DNA of 36,668 nucleotides from Micrococcales bacterium (GTDB lineage Bacteria; Actinomycetota; Actinomycetes; Actinomycetales; Dermatophilaceae), in NCBI GenBank assembly GCA_030452775.1, contig JAKDLQ010000001.1, positions 1-36,668 of the forward strand, read 5' to 3'. Position 1 is the first letter of the stretch; each line of letters begins with the position of its first letter. Positions 7,217 to 15,524 of this stretch are shown here, piece by piece. The translations under genes and the position numbers were made by a program. The notes under the pieces were generated by a model, which saw nothing but the letters and a program-made list of their open reading frames with translations, was not told the DNA's origin and did no database searches.

Positions 7217-7945
7217 GTGCCTGACCAGAACGCCGGACAGGGTACGGCGGGCGTCCCCGCACAGCCGACCATCCCGGGCCGGTCCACCAGGGACTCCGGG
7301 CGTCGGGATCGTTGGATGCGCTGGCTGGTGCCTCCGGCCGTCGTCCTGCTGCTCGTCGTCATCGTCCGGGCGCTGCTCATCGCCCCGTTCTCGATCCCGA
7401 CCGGCTCGATGGAGCCCACCCTCGAGGTGGGCGACCGGATCCTTGTCAACCGCACCGTCAATCCGCCCGAGTTGGGCCGCGGAGACATCGTTGTCTTCGA
7501 CGCGGCGCAGGCGTTCGGCCTCGAGGCTAGAGGCGCCGGGCTGGTGCAGACCCTGGTCGGGGCGGCCGGGAGTCTCATCGGCGCCGGCCCGGAGACCGAC
7601 TACGTCAAGCGCGTCATCGGTCTGCCGGGGGACCACGTCGTGTGCTGTGGGCCGGATGGTCGGGTCGCGGTCAACGGAGCCCCTGTCGACGAGCCCTACG
7701 TCTACCCGGGAGACGAGCCGAGCAGCCATCCCTTCGATGTGACGGTCCCGGACGGAAGCCTCTGGGTGATGGGCGACCACCGTTCGAGATCGGCCGATTC
7801 ACGGGCATACCTCGGAAGACCCGGAGGGGGCATGGTCCCGATGGACGACGTCATCGGCAAGGTTTGGGTGCGATACTGGCCGCCCGATCGAGTCGGCTCG
7901 ATCGGCTCTGCCCATCGCTTCTCGACTCCACGAAACGGTACGTGA
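7217..7945 (+). CDS. lepB: Signal peptidase I (first of a tandem pair)
   Basis: This 242-residue type I signal peptidase has one N-terminal transmembrane segment (residues about 35-56, VPPAVVLLLVVIVRALL). It carries the catalytic serine in the box PTGSMEPTLE (S64), box C GDIVVF, the catalytic lysine in DYVKRVIGLPGD (K131) and box E VMGDHRSRSADSR. It cleaves Sec and Tat signal peptides on the outer face of the membrane. The GTG start follows rplS by 41 bases with only a weak ribosome site. Its TGA overlaps the ATG of the second signal peptidase by one base, so the two are co-translated. Confidence 0.95.
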   Translation: MPDQNAGQGTAGVPAQPTIPGRSTRDSGRRDRWMRWLVPPAVVLLLVVIVRALLIAPFSIPTGSMEPTLEVGDRILVNRTVNPPELGRGDIVVFDAAQAFGLEARGAGLVQTLVGAAGSLIGAGPETDYVKRVIGLPGDHVVCCGPDGRVAVNGAPVDEPYVYPGDEPSSHPFDVTVPDGSLWVMGDHRSRSADSRAYLGRPGGGMVPMDDVIGKVWVRYWPPDRVGSIGSAHRFSTPRNGT

Positions 7946-8817
7946 TGTCTCAGACGCCCGGACGTCCCGCTGATCCCACCTCGGGGGATGATCGCCGCGA
8001 TGATGTCCGGGAGCTCGAGCGCGAGGAACCGCGGGATGCCCGCGGGCTGGGCGCGAGCCTGCTGTCGGGTGTCAAGGAGATCGTCATCGTCGTCGTCTTG
8101 GCGATGGCCCTGTCGTTCGTCGTCAAGACGTGGCTCTTCCAGGCGTTCTACATCCCGTCCGGGTCCATGGAGAACACGCTGAGGATCGATGACCGGGTCA
8201 TCGTCAGCAAGCTCACGCCGGGCCCGTTCGACCTGCGCCGTGGCGATGTCGTCGTCTTCGAGGATCCCGGCGATCCGCCGTGGCTGGCCGGGGAGCGAGG
8301 GAGTGACCGGTCCACGTCCGGCGGGCCGCTTCACACGATCCTCGTCTTCGTCGGCCTGCTGCCCGAGGACGCGGAGAACCACCTCATCAAGCGAGTCATC
8401 GGCCTGCCCGGGGACCACATCGTCGCCAAGGGTGACACGAGCGAGATCACCGTCAACGGTGTGGCGATCGACGAGGCGTCGTACATCAAGCCCGGCGATG
8501 CCCCGAGCGAGGGCAAGCCCTTCGACATCGTCGTCCCGCCGGGGAAGGTGTGGGTCATGGGCGATCACCGCTCGGACTCCTCCGACTCCCGCTTCCACGA
8601 CGATGACTCCGGCGGCAAGGACGGATCCGTGCCGATCGACAAGATCGTGGGCCGGGCACTGTTCATCGTGTGGCCCATCGATCACGTCACGTGGCTCGGG
8701 GTCCCGGCCCGGACTTTCGAAGCCGTGCGCGATGCCGGACCGGCCCCCGCGCCACGCCCGACCGGGTCCGCGGCGCGCAGCCCGTCGGTGTCGGGCCCCG
8801 GATCCCACGCGGCCTGA
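7945..8817 (+). CDS. lepB: Signal peptidase I (second of a tandem pair)
   Basis: This 290-residue paralogue of the preceding gene has an acidic cytoplasmic N-terminus (residues 1-43), one transmembrane segment (about 44-63, EIVIVVVLAMALSFVV), catalytic S74 in IPSGSMENTLR, K149 in LIKRVIGLPGD, and VMGDHRSDSSDSR. Compared with the first copy it has a longer loop between the serine and lysine boxes (residues 105-147) and a Pro/Ala/Ser-rich C-terminal tail. The ATG overlaps the upstream TGA (TGATG). Two signal peptidases in tandem may divide substrates or conditions between them; that is inference. Confidence 0.95.
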   Translation: MSQTPGRPADPTSGDDRRDDVRELEREEPRDARGLGASLLSGVKEIVIVVVLAMALSFVVKTWLFQAFYIPSGSMENTLRIDDRVIVSKLTPGPFDLRRGDVVVFEDPGDPPWLAGERGSDRSTSGGPLHTILVFVGLLPEDAENHLIKRVIGLPGDHIVAKGDTSEITVNGVAIDEASYIKPGDAPSEGKPFDIVVPPGKVWVMGDHRSDSSDSRFHDDDSGGKDGSVPIDKIVGRALFIVWPIDHVTWLGVPARTFEAVRDAGPAPAPRPTGSAARSPSVSGPGSHAA

Positions 8818-8826
8818 GGGGCGAGC

Positions 8827-9573
8827 ATGACTGGGCCCCCTGCCTCCGCGAAACCGTCCCTGCGGGTAGAGCGCGAGCTTCAGCGCCGAGGGCATCGGGT
8901 CCTCGCCGGCATGGACGAGGTCGGCCGGGGTGCGCTCGCGGGTCCGGTGAGCGTCGGGGTCGTGCTCATCGACGAGACCGTCCGCAGCGCCCCGGTGGGC
9001 GTCAAGGACTCCAAGCTGCTGACGGAGCGGGCCCGGAAGGGACTCGTGCCCCGCATCCGGCGCTGGGCGGTGACCCACGCCGTCGGTCACGCGAGCGCCG
9101 ACGAGATCGATACGGTCGGGATCATCGCGGCCCTGCGGCTCGCGGGCACCCGCGCGCTCGCTGCCGCGCAGATCGTGCCCGACCTCGTCATTCTCGACGG
9201 CAACCACGACTGGCTCACGCCGCCGGAGTCGGTCGGGCTGTTGGCCTACTGCGACGACGGCGCAGGCGATGACGCGCCGGCGCCGCCGCCGGTGCGGACG
9301 ATGATCAAGGCGGATCTGCGCTGCTCGTCGGTCGCAGCAGCGAGCGTGCTGGCCAAGGTGGAGCGGGACGACCTCATGGCGGAGCTGGGAGTCGAGCACC
9401 CGGCATACGGCTGGGACCTCAACAGAGGGTATGCCGCCCCGGAGCACCTCGCCGCGCTCGCGCGGCTCGGGCCGTGCGAACTTCACCGGCGGTCGTGGCG
9501 GCTGCCGGGTCTCCGGCATGATGGGGTGATGGAGGGCGAGTCGCTCGGCGAGCAGAGGGGAACGGCGATCTAG
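8827..9573 (+). CDS. rnhB: Ribonuclease HII
   Basis: The protein (248 residues) opens the RNase H fold with AGMDEVGRGALAGPV, in which D30 and E31 start the catalytic set. VKDSKLLTERAR, the third acidic residue in DLVILDGNHDW, and MIKADLRCSSVAAASVLAKVERD complete the RNase HII pattern. It removes single ribonucleotides and RNA primers from DNA. ATG 8827 has GAGGGGCGAG just upstream and lies 9 bases after lepB. The TAG stop is followed directly by the GTG of the DUF2469 gene. The C-terminal 25 residues after RRSWRLPGL are not conserved-looking. Confidence 0.95.
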   Translation: MTGPPASAKPSLRVERELQRRGHRVLAGMDEVGRGALAGPVSVGVVLIDETVRSAPVGVKDSKLLTERARKGLVPRIRRWAVTHAVGHASADEIDTVGIIAALRLAGTRALAAAQIVPDLVILDGNHDWLTPPESVGLLAYCDDGAGDDAPAPPPVRTMIKADLRCSSVAAASVLAKVERDDLMAELGVEHPAYGWDLNRGYAAPEHLAALARLGPCELHRRSWRLPGLRHDGVMEGESLGEQRGTAI

Positions 9574-9894
9574 GTGAGTTCGGAAGACCTCGAGAAGTAC
9601 GAGACCGAGATGGAGCTGCAGCTTTACAAGGAGTATCGCGACGTCGTGGGCCTCTTCACCCATGTCGTCGAGACGGAGCGGCGCTTCTACCTGGCGAACT
9701 CGGTCGACGTCAAGGTTCGCGGCGACGGTGGCGATGTCTTCTTCGACGTGACGATGGCAGATGCGTGGGTCTGGGACATCTACCGCCCAGCCCGGTTCGT
9801 CAAGAAGGTCCGGGTGGTGACGTTCAAGGACGTCAACATCGAGGAGTTGCCGGCGCCGGAGCTCAAACTGCCGGAGACGGGCGACTTCTCCTGA
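9574..9894 (+). CDS. DUF2469 family protein
   Basis: This 106-residue protein starts MSSEDLEKYETEMELQLYKEY and contains TERRFYLANSVDV and WVWDIYRPARFVKKVRVVTFKDVN. It belongs to DUF2469, a small, highly conserved actinobacterial family nearly always found next to rnhB. No function is established. It has no signal peptide or membrane segment and is acidic. The GTG start abuts the rnhB stop without a gap, indicating translational coupling. A short hairpin at 9915-9929 follows. Confidence 0.93.
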   Translation: MSSEDLEKYETEMELQLYKEYRDVVGLFTHVVETERRFYLANSVDVKVRGDGGDVFFDVTMADAWVWDIYRPARFVKKVRVVTFKDVNIEELPAPELKLPETGDFS

Positions 9895-9914
9895 CGCGCG
9901 GCGGCTCTGTCCAC

Positions 9915-9929
9915 ACCCCCCTGGGGGGT
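9915..9929. terminator. Small G/C hairpin after the DUF2469 gene
   Basis: ACCCCCC (9915-9921) and GGGGGGT (9923-9929) are perfectly complementary. With a realistic loop the stem is ACCCC/GGGGT, followed by TT. It sits 21 bases after the stop and before yraN and may be a weak intrinsic terminator at the end of the lepB-lepB-rnhB-DUF2469 group. Confidence 0.45.
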
Positions 9930-9996
9930 TTCCACGGGTTCACAGGCGACGTGACGGGTCTGTCGTGATCGCTCCTCGCGGTCGAGGCTTGGCCCC

Positions 9997-10368
9997 ATGG
10001 ACACACCCACAGCCCGGGACCTCGGCGGCTACGGAGAGCGCCTGGCCTGCCGCTACCTCGTCGAGGTCGGCTACACCATCGTCACGCGCAACTGGCGCTG
10101 TGCCCGCGGCGAACTCGATGTGGTCGCCGTCGTGCCGGGCGTGCTGGTCTTCTGCGAGGTCAAGACGCGCAGCTCCGAGCGGTTCGGCGCGCCGTTCGAG
10201 GCGGTGACCTGGCGCAAGCTCGGCCGCCTGCGCACGCTCGCCGGGATATGGCTCGACTCGTTGGCGGACGGCGAACGACCACCGGGCGACCAGCGCCTCG
10301 ATGTCATCTCGATCCTCAAGCCGCCCACCGGGCGAGTCCGCCTCGAGCACCTCATGGGTGTCTCGTGA
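9997..10368 (+). CDS. YraN/UPF0102 family endonuclease-like protein
   Basis: At 123 residues this is a typical UPF0102 (YraN) protein with a Holliday-junction-resolvase-like fold. It shows GGYGERLACRYLVEVGYTIV, RNWRCARGELDVVAV (the GE-x-D motif) and VFCEVKTRSS (the ExK motif), the three parts of the PD-(D/E)xK nuclease core. The biological role is not settled; the family sits beside comM and dprA in many actinobacteria, which suggests DNA processing. ATG 9997 has no clear ribosome site. The stop overlaps the GTG of comM. Confidence 0.92.
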   Translation: MDTPTARDLGGYGERLACRYLVEVGYTIVTRNWRCARGELDVVAVVPGVLVFCEVKTRSSERFGAPFEAVTWRKLGRLRTLAGIWLDSLADGERPPGDQRLDVISILKPPTGRVRLEHLMGVS

Positions 10369-11918
10369 GCGGGCTCGGGCGCACCCGAGCAGTTGGACTG
10401 CGGGGGGTCAACGGCTTCGTCGTCGACGTCGAGGCACACGTGAGCGGCTCGCTGCCGGGATTCTCCATCAGCGGTCTGGGTGATTCGGCCGTCACGCAGT
10501 CAGCCGATCGCATCAAGGCCGCGGCCGGGCTCATCCCCAACGCTCCGGTGAGCCAGCGCCGGATCACTGTGAACCTCTCGCCGGCCGGGCTGCGAAAGAT
10601 CGGGACGGGCTTCGACCTCGCGATCTTCGTGGCCGTGCTCGCCGCGATGGGCCAGATCCCCGGCCGCGTCGTGACCGACGTGGTGCACCTGGGCGAGATC
10701 GGGCTCGACGGCTCGGTCCGCGGCGTGCCCGGGGTCCTTCCCGCTGTCCATGCCGCCGCCCGATCCGGAGCCCGGCACGCGGTTGTGCCGGTCGCCAACG
10801 CCGCCGAAGCCCTGCTCGTCCCCGGCATTCGGGTGCATCCAGTCTGCGACGTCACCGAGCTCGTCCGCCGCTACACTGACCTGGCCAAGGGCCGGCCGGT
10901 CGTCGAGATGCCGGTTCCACCACTGTCGCCGCCGGCCGGGCAGCCGGTCAAAGACCTGTCGGAGGTGATCGGCCAGTCTGAGGCCAAGTTCGCCATCGAG
11001 ATCGCCGCGGCCGGAGGTCACCACGTGATGATGGCCGGGCCTCCCGGCGCCGGCAAGACCATGCTCGCCGAGCGCATGCCCGGCCTGCTGCCGCCGCTCG
11101 ATGAGACCGATGCCATGGATGTCACCGCCATCCACTCGGTGCTCGGGGCGCTCGAGGATGATGCCCGGCTCATCACCCGGCCACCCTTTGTCGCCCCGCA
11201 CCACGGCGCCTCGCTGGCAGCGGTCATCGGCGGTGGTAGTGGTCGCATCCGTCCCGGGGCGATCACCCAGGCCCACGCCGGCATCCTCTTCCTCGACGAG
11301 ACGCCAGAGTTCGACAAGGGCGTCCTGCAAGCGCTGCGGACTCCGCTCGAGCGCGGGAGGGTAACGATTGCGCGAGCCTCCGAGACCGTGACGTTCCCGG
11401 CCCGCTTCCAACTCGCCCTGGCTGCCAATCCGTGCCCGTGCGGCAACGGATGGGGCAAAGGCATCGACTGCACCTGTTCGCCGATGACGCGCCGCAACTA
11501 CTTCGGCAAACTGTCGGGCCCGCTACTCGATCGGGTCGATCTGCAGGTCCATGTCCAGCCACCAGGCCTGTCGATGGCTGAACACCCTGGTGGGGAGCGC
11601 AGCGACGTCGTCGCGGCGCGAGTGGCGCGTGCACGATCGGCCCAGCACGCACGCTGGCGCCAAGTGCTCGGCCGCCCTGGCGGGCTCAACTCGGCGGTGT
11701 CGGGCGGGGTGCTTCGATCCAGCCCATGGCGCCTGCCGAGCACGGTGACCAGCGCACTTGACCGGGCCTTGGATCGCAGGAGCCTCACCATGCGGGGCTA
11801 CGACCGATCGTTGCGGGTGGCCTGGACGATGGCGGACCTTCGGGGCCTAGCCGCGCCCGGCCGTGACGAGATCGACCTGGCCCTGTCCTTGCGCCGACAG
11901 GCAGGAGCGGCGGCATGA
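10365..11918 (+). CDS. comM: ComM/YifB family AAA+ ATPase (Mg-chelatase-like)
   Basis: This 517-residue protein has an N-terminal Lon-protease-like ChlI domain (VGLRGVNGFVVDVEAHVSGS, RITVNLSPAGLRK), then the AAA+ module with Walker A GPPGAGKT (225-232), Walker B ILFLDETPEF, the zinc-like motif NPCPCGNG...CTCSP, and a C-terminal helical domain ending RGYDRSLRVAWTMADL. ComM is a hexameric helicase that promotes branch migration during natural transformation. The GTG at 10365 overlaps the yraN stop and the TGA overlaps the dprA ATG, so yraN-comM-dprA is one translationally coupled unit. Whether this organism is competent is not shown by sequence alone. Confidence 0.95.
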   Translation: MSGLGRTRAVGLRGVNGFVVDVEAHVSGSLPGFSISGLGDSAVTQSADRIKAAAGLIPNAPVSQRRITVNLSPAGLRKIGTGFDLAIFVAVLAAMGQIPGRVVTDVVHLGEIGLDGSVRGVPGVLPAVHAAARSGARHAVVPVANAAEALLVPGIRVHPVCDVTELVRRYTDLAKGRPVVEMPVPPLSPPAGQPVKDLSEVIGQSEAKFAIEIAAAGGHHVMMAGPPGAGKTMLAERMPGLLPPLDETDAMDVTAIHSVLGALEDDARLITRPPFVAPHHGASLAAVIGGGSGRIRPGAITQAHAGILFLDETPEFDKGVLQALRTPLERGRVTIARASETVTFPARFQLALAANPCPCGNGWGKGIDCTCSPMTRRNYFGKLSGPLLDRVDLQVHVQPPGLSMAEHPGGERSDVVAARVARARSAQHARWRQVLGRPGGLNSAVSGGVLRSSPWRLPSTVTSALDRALDRRSLTMRGYDRSLRVAWTMADLRGLAAPGRDEIDLALSLRRQAGAAA

Positions 11919-13027
11919 GCGACGAGCTGCGTGCCCGGGCCTCGCTGAGCCGGGTCGTCGAACCGCGCGATACCGCGATCGCCCAGCTCGTCGCGACGGT
12001 CGGACCGCTGGAGACGCTGGAGCGGATCGTGCGCGGACATGGTGGCTTGCAGCGGTTCGCGCCGCGGGTCGCGGCGCTCGATGTCGAGCGCGATCTCGCG
12101 ATCGCCTCCCGCGTCGGTGCTCGGGTCGTCATCCCCGGCGATCCGGAGTGGCCCGAGAGCCTCAACGAGCTCGCGATTCCGCCGTGGTGCCTGTGGGTGC
12201 GTGGTGACTCCCTCGAGCGTCTGGCGCGCAGATCGGTGGCGGTCGTCGGATCCCGGATGGCCACGTCCTATGGCGAGTCCTTCGCCGCCGACCTGGGCGC
12301 GTCCCTGGCTTCGCGTGGATGGACCGTGGTGTCCGGCGCGGCCTTCGGTATCGACGCGGCCGCCCACCGCGGCGCGCTGGCCGTCGACGGGCCGACCGTC
12401 GCGGTGCTCGCCAGCGGCATCGACCGGGCCTACCCGGCGGCCCACAAGCAACTCATCGAACGGGTGGCCCAGGCCGGAGCGGTCCTCTCCGAGGTGGCGC
12501 CGGGCTCAGCGCCGATGAAGGGACGGTTCCTACACCGCAACCGGATCATCGCCGCGATGACGGCCGGCGTCGTCATCGTCGAGGCCGGCCTGCGCTCGGG
12601 GTCGCTCAACACCGCGCGCCACGCCGAGGAGCTGCTGCGGCCGATCGCCGCCGTCCCCGGTCCGGTCACCTCGATGTCCTCGGCCGGCTGCCACCAGGCG
12701 ATCCGGGACGAGCGGGCCACCCTCGTGACCGACGCCGCCGAGGTCATCGAGCTGGTTGGGGTCATGGGCGATGACTCACTCGAGCCGCCTCGCGGGCCGG
12801 CCCGGCCCGGTGACGCGCTGGGGCCTGCCGATGCGGCCGTCTTCGAGGCGCTGCCGGTCCGCGGGTGGATGGAGCTCGACCGGATCGCGCTGGTGACCAC
12901 GATGGCGCCGCTCGCCGTGCGGGCCGCGCTCGCTCGGCTCGAGGACGATGGGCTGGCCAGGTGCCTGGAGGGTCGGTGGCGCAAGCCAACGCCTCCCCGC
13001 AAGGCCCCGCCGAGCTGCGGGGAGTGA
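11915..13027 (+). CDS. dprA: DNA-processing protein DprA
   Basis: The 370-residue protein has a helical N-terminus (residues 1-75), then the Rossmann-like DprA core: SVAVVGSRMATSYG, VVSGAAFGIDAAAHRGAL, VAVLASGIDRAYPAAH, FLHRNRIIAAMTAGVVIVEA and RSGSLNTARHAEE. The C-terminal 60 residues (AAVFEALPVRGWMELDRIA...) form a winged-helix. DprA binds incoming single-stranded DNA and loads RecA during transformation. ATG 11915 overlaps the comM stop as ATGA. It belongs with yraN and comM. xerC follows after about 57 bases. Confidence 0.95.
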   Translation: MSDELRARASLSRVVEPRDTAIAQLVATVGPLETLERIVRGHGGLQRFAPRVAALDVERDLAIASRVGARVVIPGDPEWPESLNELAIPPWCLWVRGDSLERLARRSVAVVGSRMATSYGESFAADLGASLASRGWTVVSGAAFGIDAAAHRGALAVDGPTVAVLASGIDRAYPAAHKQLIERVAQAGAVLSEVAPGSAPMKGRFLHRNRIIAAMTAGVVIVEAGLRSGSLNTARHAEELLRPIAAVPGPVTSMSSAGCHQAIRDERATLVTDAAEVIELVGVMGDDSLEPPRGPARPGDALGPADAAVFEALPVRGWMELDRIALVTTMAPLAVRAALARLEDDGLARCLEGRWRKPTPPRKAPPSCGE

Positions 13028-13084
13028 TCGGATGTCCTTGCCTCGCCGTGTGTCCTTTGCGATGGTGCCTCCATGGGAGGTGGC

Positions 13085-14017
13085 GTGTCGACGAGTACGC
13101 AAGCGCCTGGCGATGACCGACATGCGGGCGTGCTCGCGGACTTTGCGCGGTATCTCGGGGCCGAACGTGGCCGCTCCGTGCACACCCAGCGGGCCTATCT
13201 CGGTGACGTCCGCAACCTGTTGACGTTCGCGACGGGTCAGGGGATCACCGGTCCGCAGCAGCTACGCCTCGCCGACCTGCGGGCCTGGCTCGGCGAGCAG
13301 TCCGACAAGGGAGCGGCCCGCGCGACGATCGCCCGTCGCGCCGCAGCGGTCCGCACCTTCCTGGGCTGGGCGGCACGGACCGGTCGCATCGACTCTGACC
13401 CATCGCTTCGGCTCGTCGCCCCGAAGCGGACGCGTTCGCTGCCTGGCGTTCTCAAGCAGGCCGAGGTTACAGCGATGCTCGACCTCGCCGCGGTGCGTGC
13501 GGATGATGCCGACCCGATCCACGTGCGGGACGTGGCGATCGTCGAGTTGCTCTACGCGAGCGGGATCCGAGTCGGCGAGCTCGTCGCGCTCGATGTCGAT
13601 GATGTGGATCTGAGGCAGCACCTCGTGCGGGTCCTCGGCAAGGGCGCGAAGGAGCGCATGGTGCCCTTCGGGCTACCGGCGGCCCGTGCCGTCGAGGCGT
13701 GGATGGCCGTCCGCGGGCAGCTCGCCAAGCCCGACTCGGGCCCGGCCCTGCTGCTTGGCCGCTGCGGTCGCAGGACCGACGCCCGGCAGGTACGCTCGGC
13801 CGTCCACGAGCTGCTCTCGCACGTGCCGGACACTCCGGACCTGGGTCCGCACGGGCTGCGGCACAGCGCGGCGACGCACCTTCTCGAGGGTGGCGCTGAC
13901 CTGCGCATGGTCCAGGAGCTGCTCGGCCACGCGAGCCTCGCCACGACCCAGATCTACACGCACGTGTCCGTCGAGCGGCTACGCCGAAGCTACGAGCAGG
14001 CTCATCCGCGTGCCTGA
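13085..14017 (+). CDS. xerC: Tyrosine recombinase XerC
   Basis: This 310-residue recombinase has an N-terminal core-binding SAM-like domain (FARYLGAERGRSVHTQRAYL) and the catalytic domain with R162 (ASGIRVGEL), the beta-hairpin lysine region LGKGAKERMVPFG, H256 and R259 (HGLRHSAATH), H282 (LGHAS) and nucleophile Y291 (QIYTHVS). XerC with XerD resolves chromosome dimers at dif. The GTG at 13085 is favoured because GGGAGG (13075-13080) lies 4 bases upstream; the in-frame ATG at 13073 overlaps that ribosome site. No integration module surrounds it and it follows dprA as in other actinobacteria, so it is the housekeeping enzyme. Confidence 0.93.
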   Translation: MSTSTQAPGDDRHAGVLADFARYLGAERGRSVHTQRAYLGDVRNLLTFATGQGITGPQQLRLADLRAWLGEQSDKGAARATIARRAAAVRTFLGWAARTGRIDSDPSLRLVAPKRTRSLPGVLKQAEVTAMLDLAAVRADDADPIHVRDVAIVELLYASGIRVGELVALDVDDVDLRQHLVRVLGKGAKERMVPFGLPAARAVEAWMAVRGQLAKPDSGPALLLGRCGRRTDARQVRSAVHELLSHVPDTPDLGPHGLRHSAATHLLEGGADLRMVQELLGHASLATTQIYTHVSVERLRRSYEQAHPRA

Positions 14018-14140
14018 CTCCCCGGTCGTATGCCCTGCGCGTATGCCGGTCGTGGGCCAGTGTGCCGCTCCTGACCTCGCGTGCCCGACGCCAGTGCCGG
14101 CCGCTCGCCTCGGGCCCGGCCGCGGTTCCGGCCCCGGGGG

Positions 14141-14638
14141 TCAGGACAGCGGGAGCAGGATGATCGGCGCCCGGCCGAGGAGGCCCAGCGGGTCAAGATA
14201 GGTGCGCCCGCGAATCACCCCCCAGTGCAGGCACGTGGCGGGAGCACAATGTCCGGCAGCCGCGCCCACCGTTCCGATGGGTTCACTGCGTGAGACGGCC
14301 GTCCCGAGAGGTGGAGCGTCGCGGACGGGTTCGAAGGTGCTGCGCAGACCGTTCGCGTGAGCGACGACGACGACACCTCGCCCCGCGATCGTGCCGGTGA
14401 AGGAGATCCGGCCACCAGTTGGCGTATGCACGGTCGCGTCGACGCGAGTAGCGAGGTCGACGCCTCGGTGGCCGGCGAGCCAGGGTTGGTCCGGCGGATC
14501 GAAAGCGCGCACCACCGGCGGCCGCGGGTCCAGCGGCCAAGCCCACTCGGCCCGGGCGGCCGGGGCGGTGGGAGCAGGGGTCACCACCGCGGAGACTGCA
14601 AAGAGGGCCAGCGCTGTGATGGTTTCGCCGATGGACAC
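14141..14638 (-). CDS. Secreted M23-type peptidase, LytM domain
   Basis: The 165-residue protein starts with a hydrophobic signal-like segment (ITALALFAVSAVVTPAPTAPAARA), then the LytM/M23 domain: HRGVDLATR with H57 and D61 as zinc ligands, VHTPTGGRISFTGTIAGRG, and ATCLHWGVIRG near the end. The usual HxH of M23 peptidases reads CLH here, so one conserved histidine is replaced by C136; actinobacterial members beside rpsB often show this. It may cut peptidoglycan crosslinks or act as an amidase activator like EnvC. The GTG at 14638 is the best start, though its ribosome site is poor. It converges with xerC; in relatives it usually lies next to rpsB, now about 9 kb away. Confidence 0.85.
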   Translation of the reverse strand: MSIGETITALALFAVSAVVTPAPTAPAARAEWAWPLDPRPPVVRAFDPPDQPWLAGHRGVDLATRVDATVHTPTGGRISFTGTIAGRGVVVVAHANGLRSTFEPVRDAPPLGTAVSRSEPIGTVGAAAGHCAPATCLHWGVIRGRTYLDPLGLLGRAPIILLPLS

Positions 14639-15170
14639 GCGATCGAGACTAGAAGGGGCGAATGCGGTCTGCGAGCGTCCAGCGCGGCTCTGTGGATGAC
14701 GACATCTCCTGGTCGCACGTGTGGACAGCCGTCGTGGAGACAGATGTGGGGGCGACCTTCGGACGCAGCGGTCCCGGGGGAAGGCTGTGGACATGTCCTG
14801 CGGTGGTATGGTCCTCGGTAGTGGTGGTTCTGCGCCTAGGCGCGGGTGGGTCCGGGCTACGCCTTCGGGGTATCGAGCCTCCTGAGCATCGGCATCTTCG
14901 TGCTCGCCCGACGGCTGTCGCCGCCGGGCATCCTGCAGGCGGTCGGCAAAATGGCATCTGCGGTGGTCTTCACCCGTTCGCGGCCGCAGGATGGATCCGT
15001 GATGTCGATGCAGCCGAAGCCGGGGCCGAAGGTGCCGTCCGATTCCTTCGGGGTGGCCAAGAGGGCACGCCGCAGGGGCGCGTTGGCCGCGTGACCAGAT
15101 GCACACCGGGTGGAAGCGACCGTGGGCAAGGCCAGCGCCATGCGTGTAGCGCGGCGCTACGCTTTGATGT
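14639..15170. other. 530-base region without a convincing gene; DnaA-box-like words
   Basis: Several short frames are open on both strands but none has recognisable protein character. A 30-codon frame (15002-15094) is possible but unsupported. Three same-orientation words close to DnaA boxes occur at 14691-14699, 14720-14728 and 14786-14794 (on the minus strand TCATCCACA, CTGTCCACA and ATGTCCACA, each one mismatch from TTATCCACA or TTGTCCACA). The right end holds the antitoxin promoter. The region may be the scar of a lost gene. Confidence 0.5.
15146..15163 (+). promoter_or_regulatory. Antitoxin operator and -10 element
   Basis: GTAGCGC (15146-15152) and GCGCTAC (15154-15160) form a perfect palindrome around one base. 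Its right arm overlaps a -10-like TACGCT (15158-15163) that ends 7 bases before the GTG at 15171, which has no ribosome site. This looks like an autoregulated, leaderless toxin-antitoxin promoter. Confidence 0.5.
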
Positions 15171-15524
15171 GTGCCTTCCAGCCAGCCCACCCGCCTGCCT
15201 GTCGACGTCTACGAGTCGGCCGCGGTCGCGGCGGCGGAGGGTCGCACCGTGCCGAAGCAGATCCCGCACTGGGCGCGGACCGGTCAGGCGGTGGAGGCCG
15301 GCAACCTCTCTCGCCGCAACATCCAGCGCGTGCTCGACGGGCACGCGCCGTACTCGTCTCTCGAGGAACGAGAGCAGGCGATCGTCCGCTCCGAGTGGGA
15401 CGAGCGGATCGATGCTGCGTTGGCTGAGCTGAACTTCGCCGACGAGTTCGCCGCGAACGGCGACAGCTGGGTGATCGGCGACGGCCACGGGGGCGCGGTC
15501 ACCAAGAGCTCCGCCGGTCAGTGA
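15171..15524 (+). CDS. ParD-like antitoxin of a zeta-toxin system
   Basis: This 117-residue protein has LPVDVYESAAVAAAEGRTVP, then QIPHWARTGQAVEAG, SRRNIQRVLDGHAPYSSLEE and SEWDERIDAALAELNF. It matches my memory of the actinobacterial ParD-like antitoxins that accompany zeta-type toxins, with an N-terminal DNA-binding part and an acidic C-terminal neutralising part. It should repress its own promoter at the palindrome just upstream. The stop overlaps the GTG of the toxin frame (GTGA), the classic coupling for such pairs. The antitoxin frame is intact although its toxin is destroyed. The family assignment depends on the toxin neighbour. Confidence 0.7.
   Translation: MPSSQPTRLPVDVYESAAVAAAEGRTVPKQIPHWARTGQAVEAGNLSRRNIQRVLDGHAPYSSLEEREQAIVRSEWDERIDAALAELNFADEFAANGDSWVIGDGHGGAVTKSSAGQ

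Noticed and set aside
7702..9663. 653-residue open frame on the minus strand
   Set aside because: It lies antisense to lepB and rnhB, which are certain genes. The translation is rich in Arg/Gly/Asp/His with no domain pattern, as expected for a GC-rich shadow frame.
13085..14017. XerC-like gene as an integrase of a mobile element
   Set aside because: It is in the conserved dprA-xerC-M23 order with full XerC motifs, and no attachment-site duplication or phage genes adjoin it.
14846..15094. 82-codon plus-strand frame and overlapping minus-strand frame at 14857-15141
   Set aside because: Neither has a ribosome site, domain pattern or convincing composition; I left the region as gene-free.
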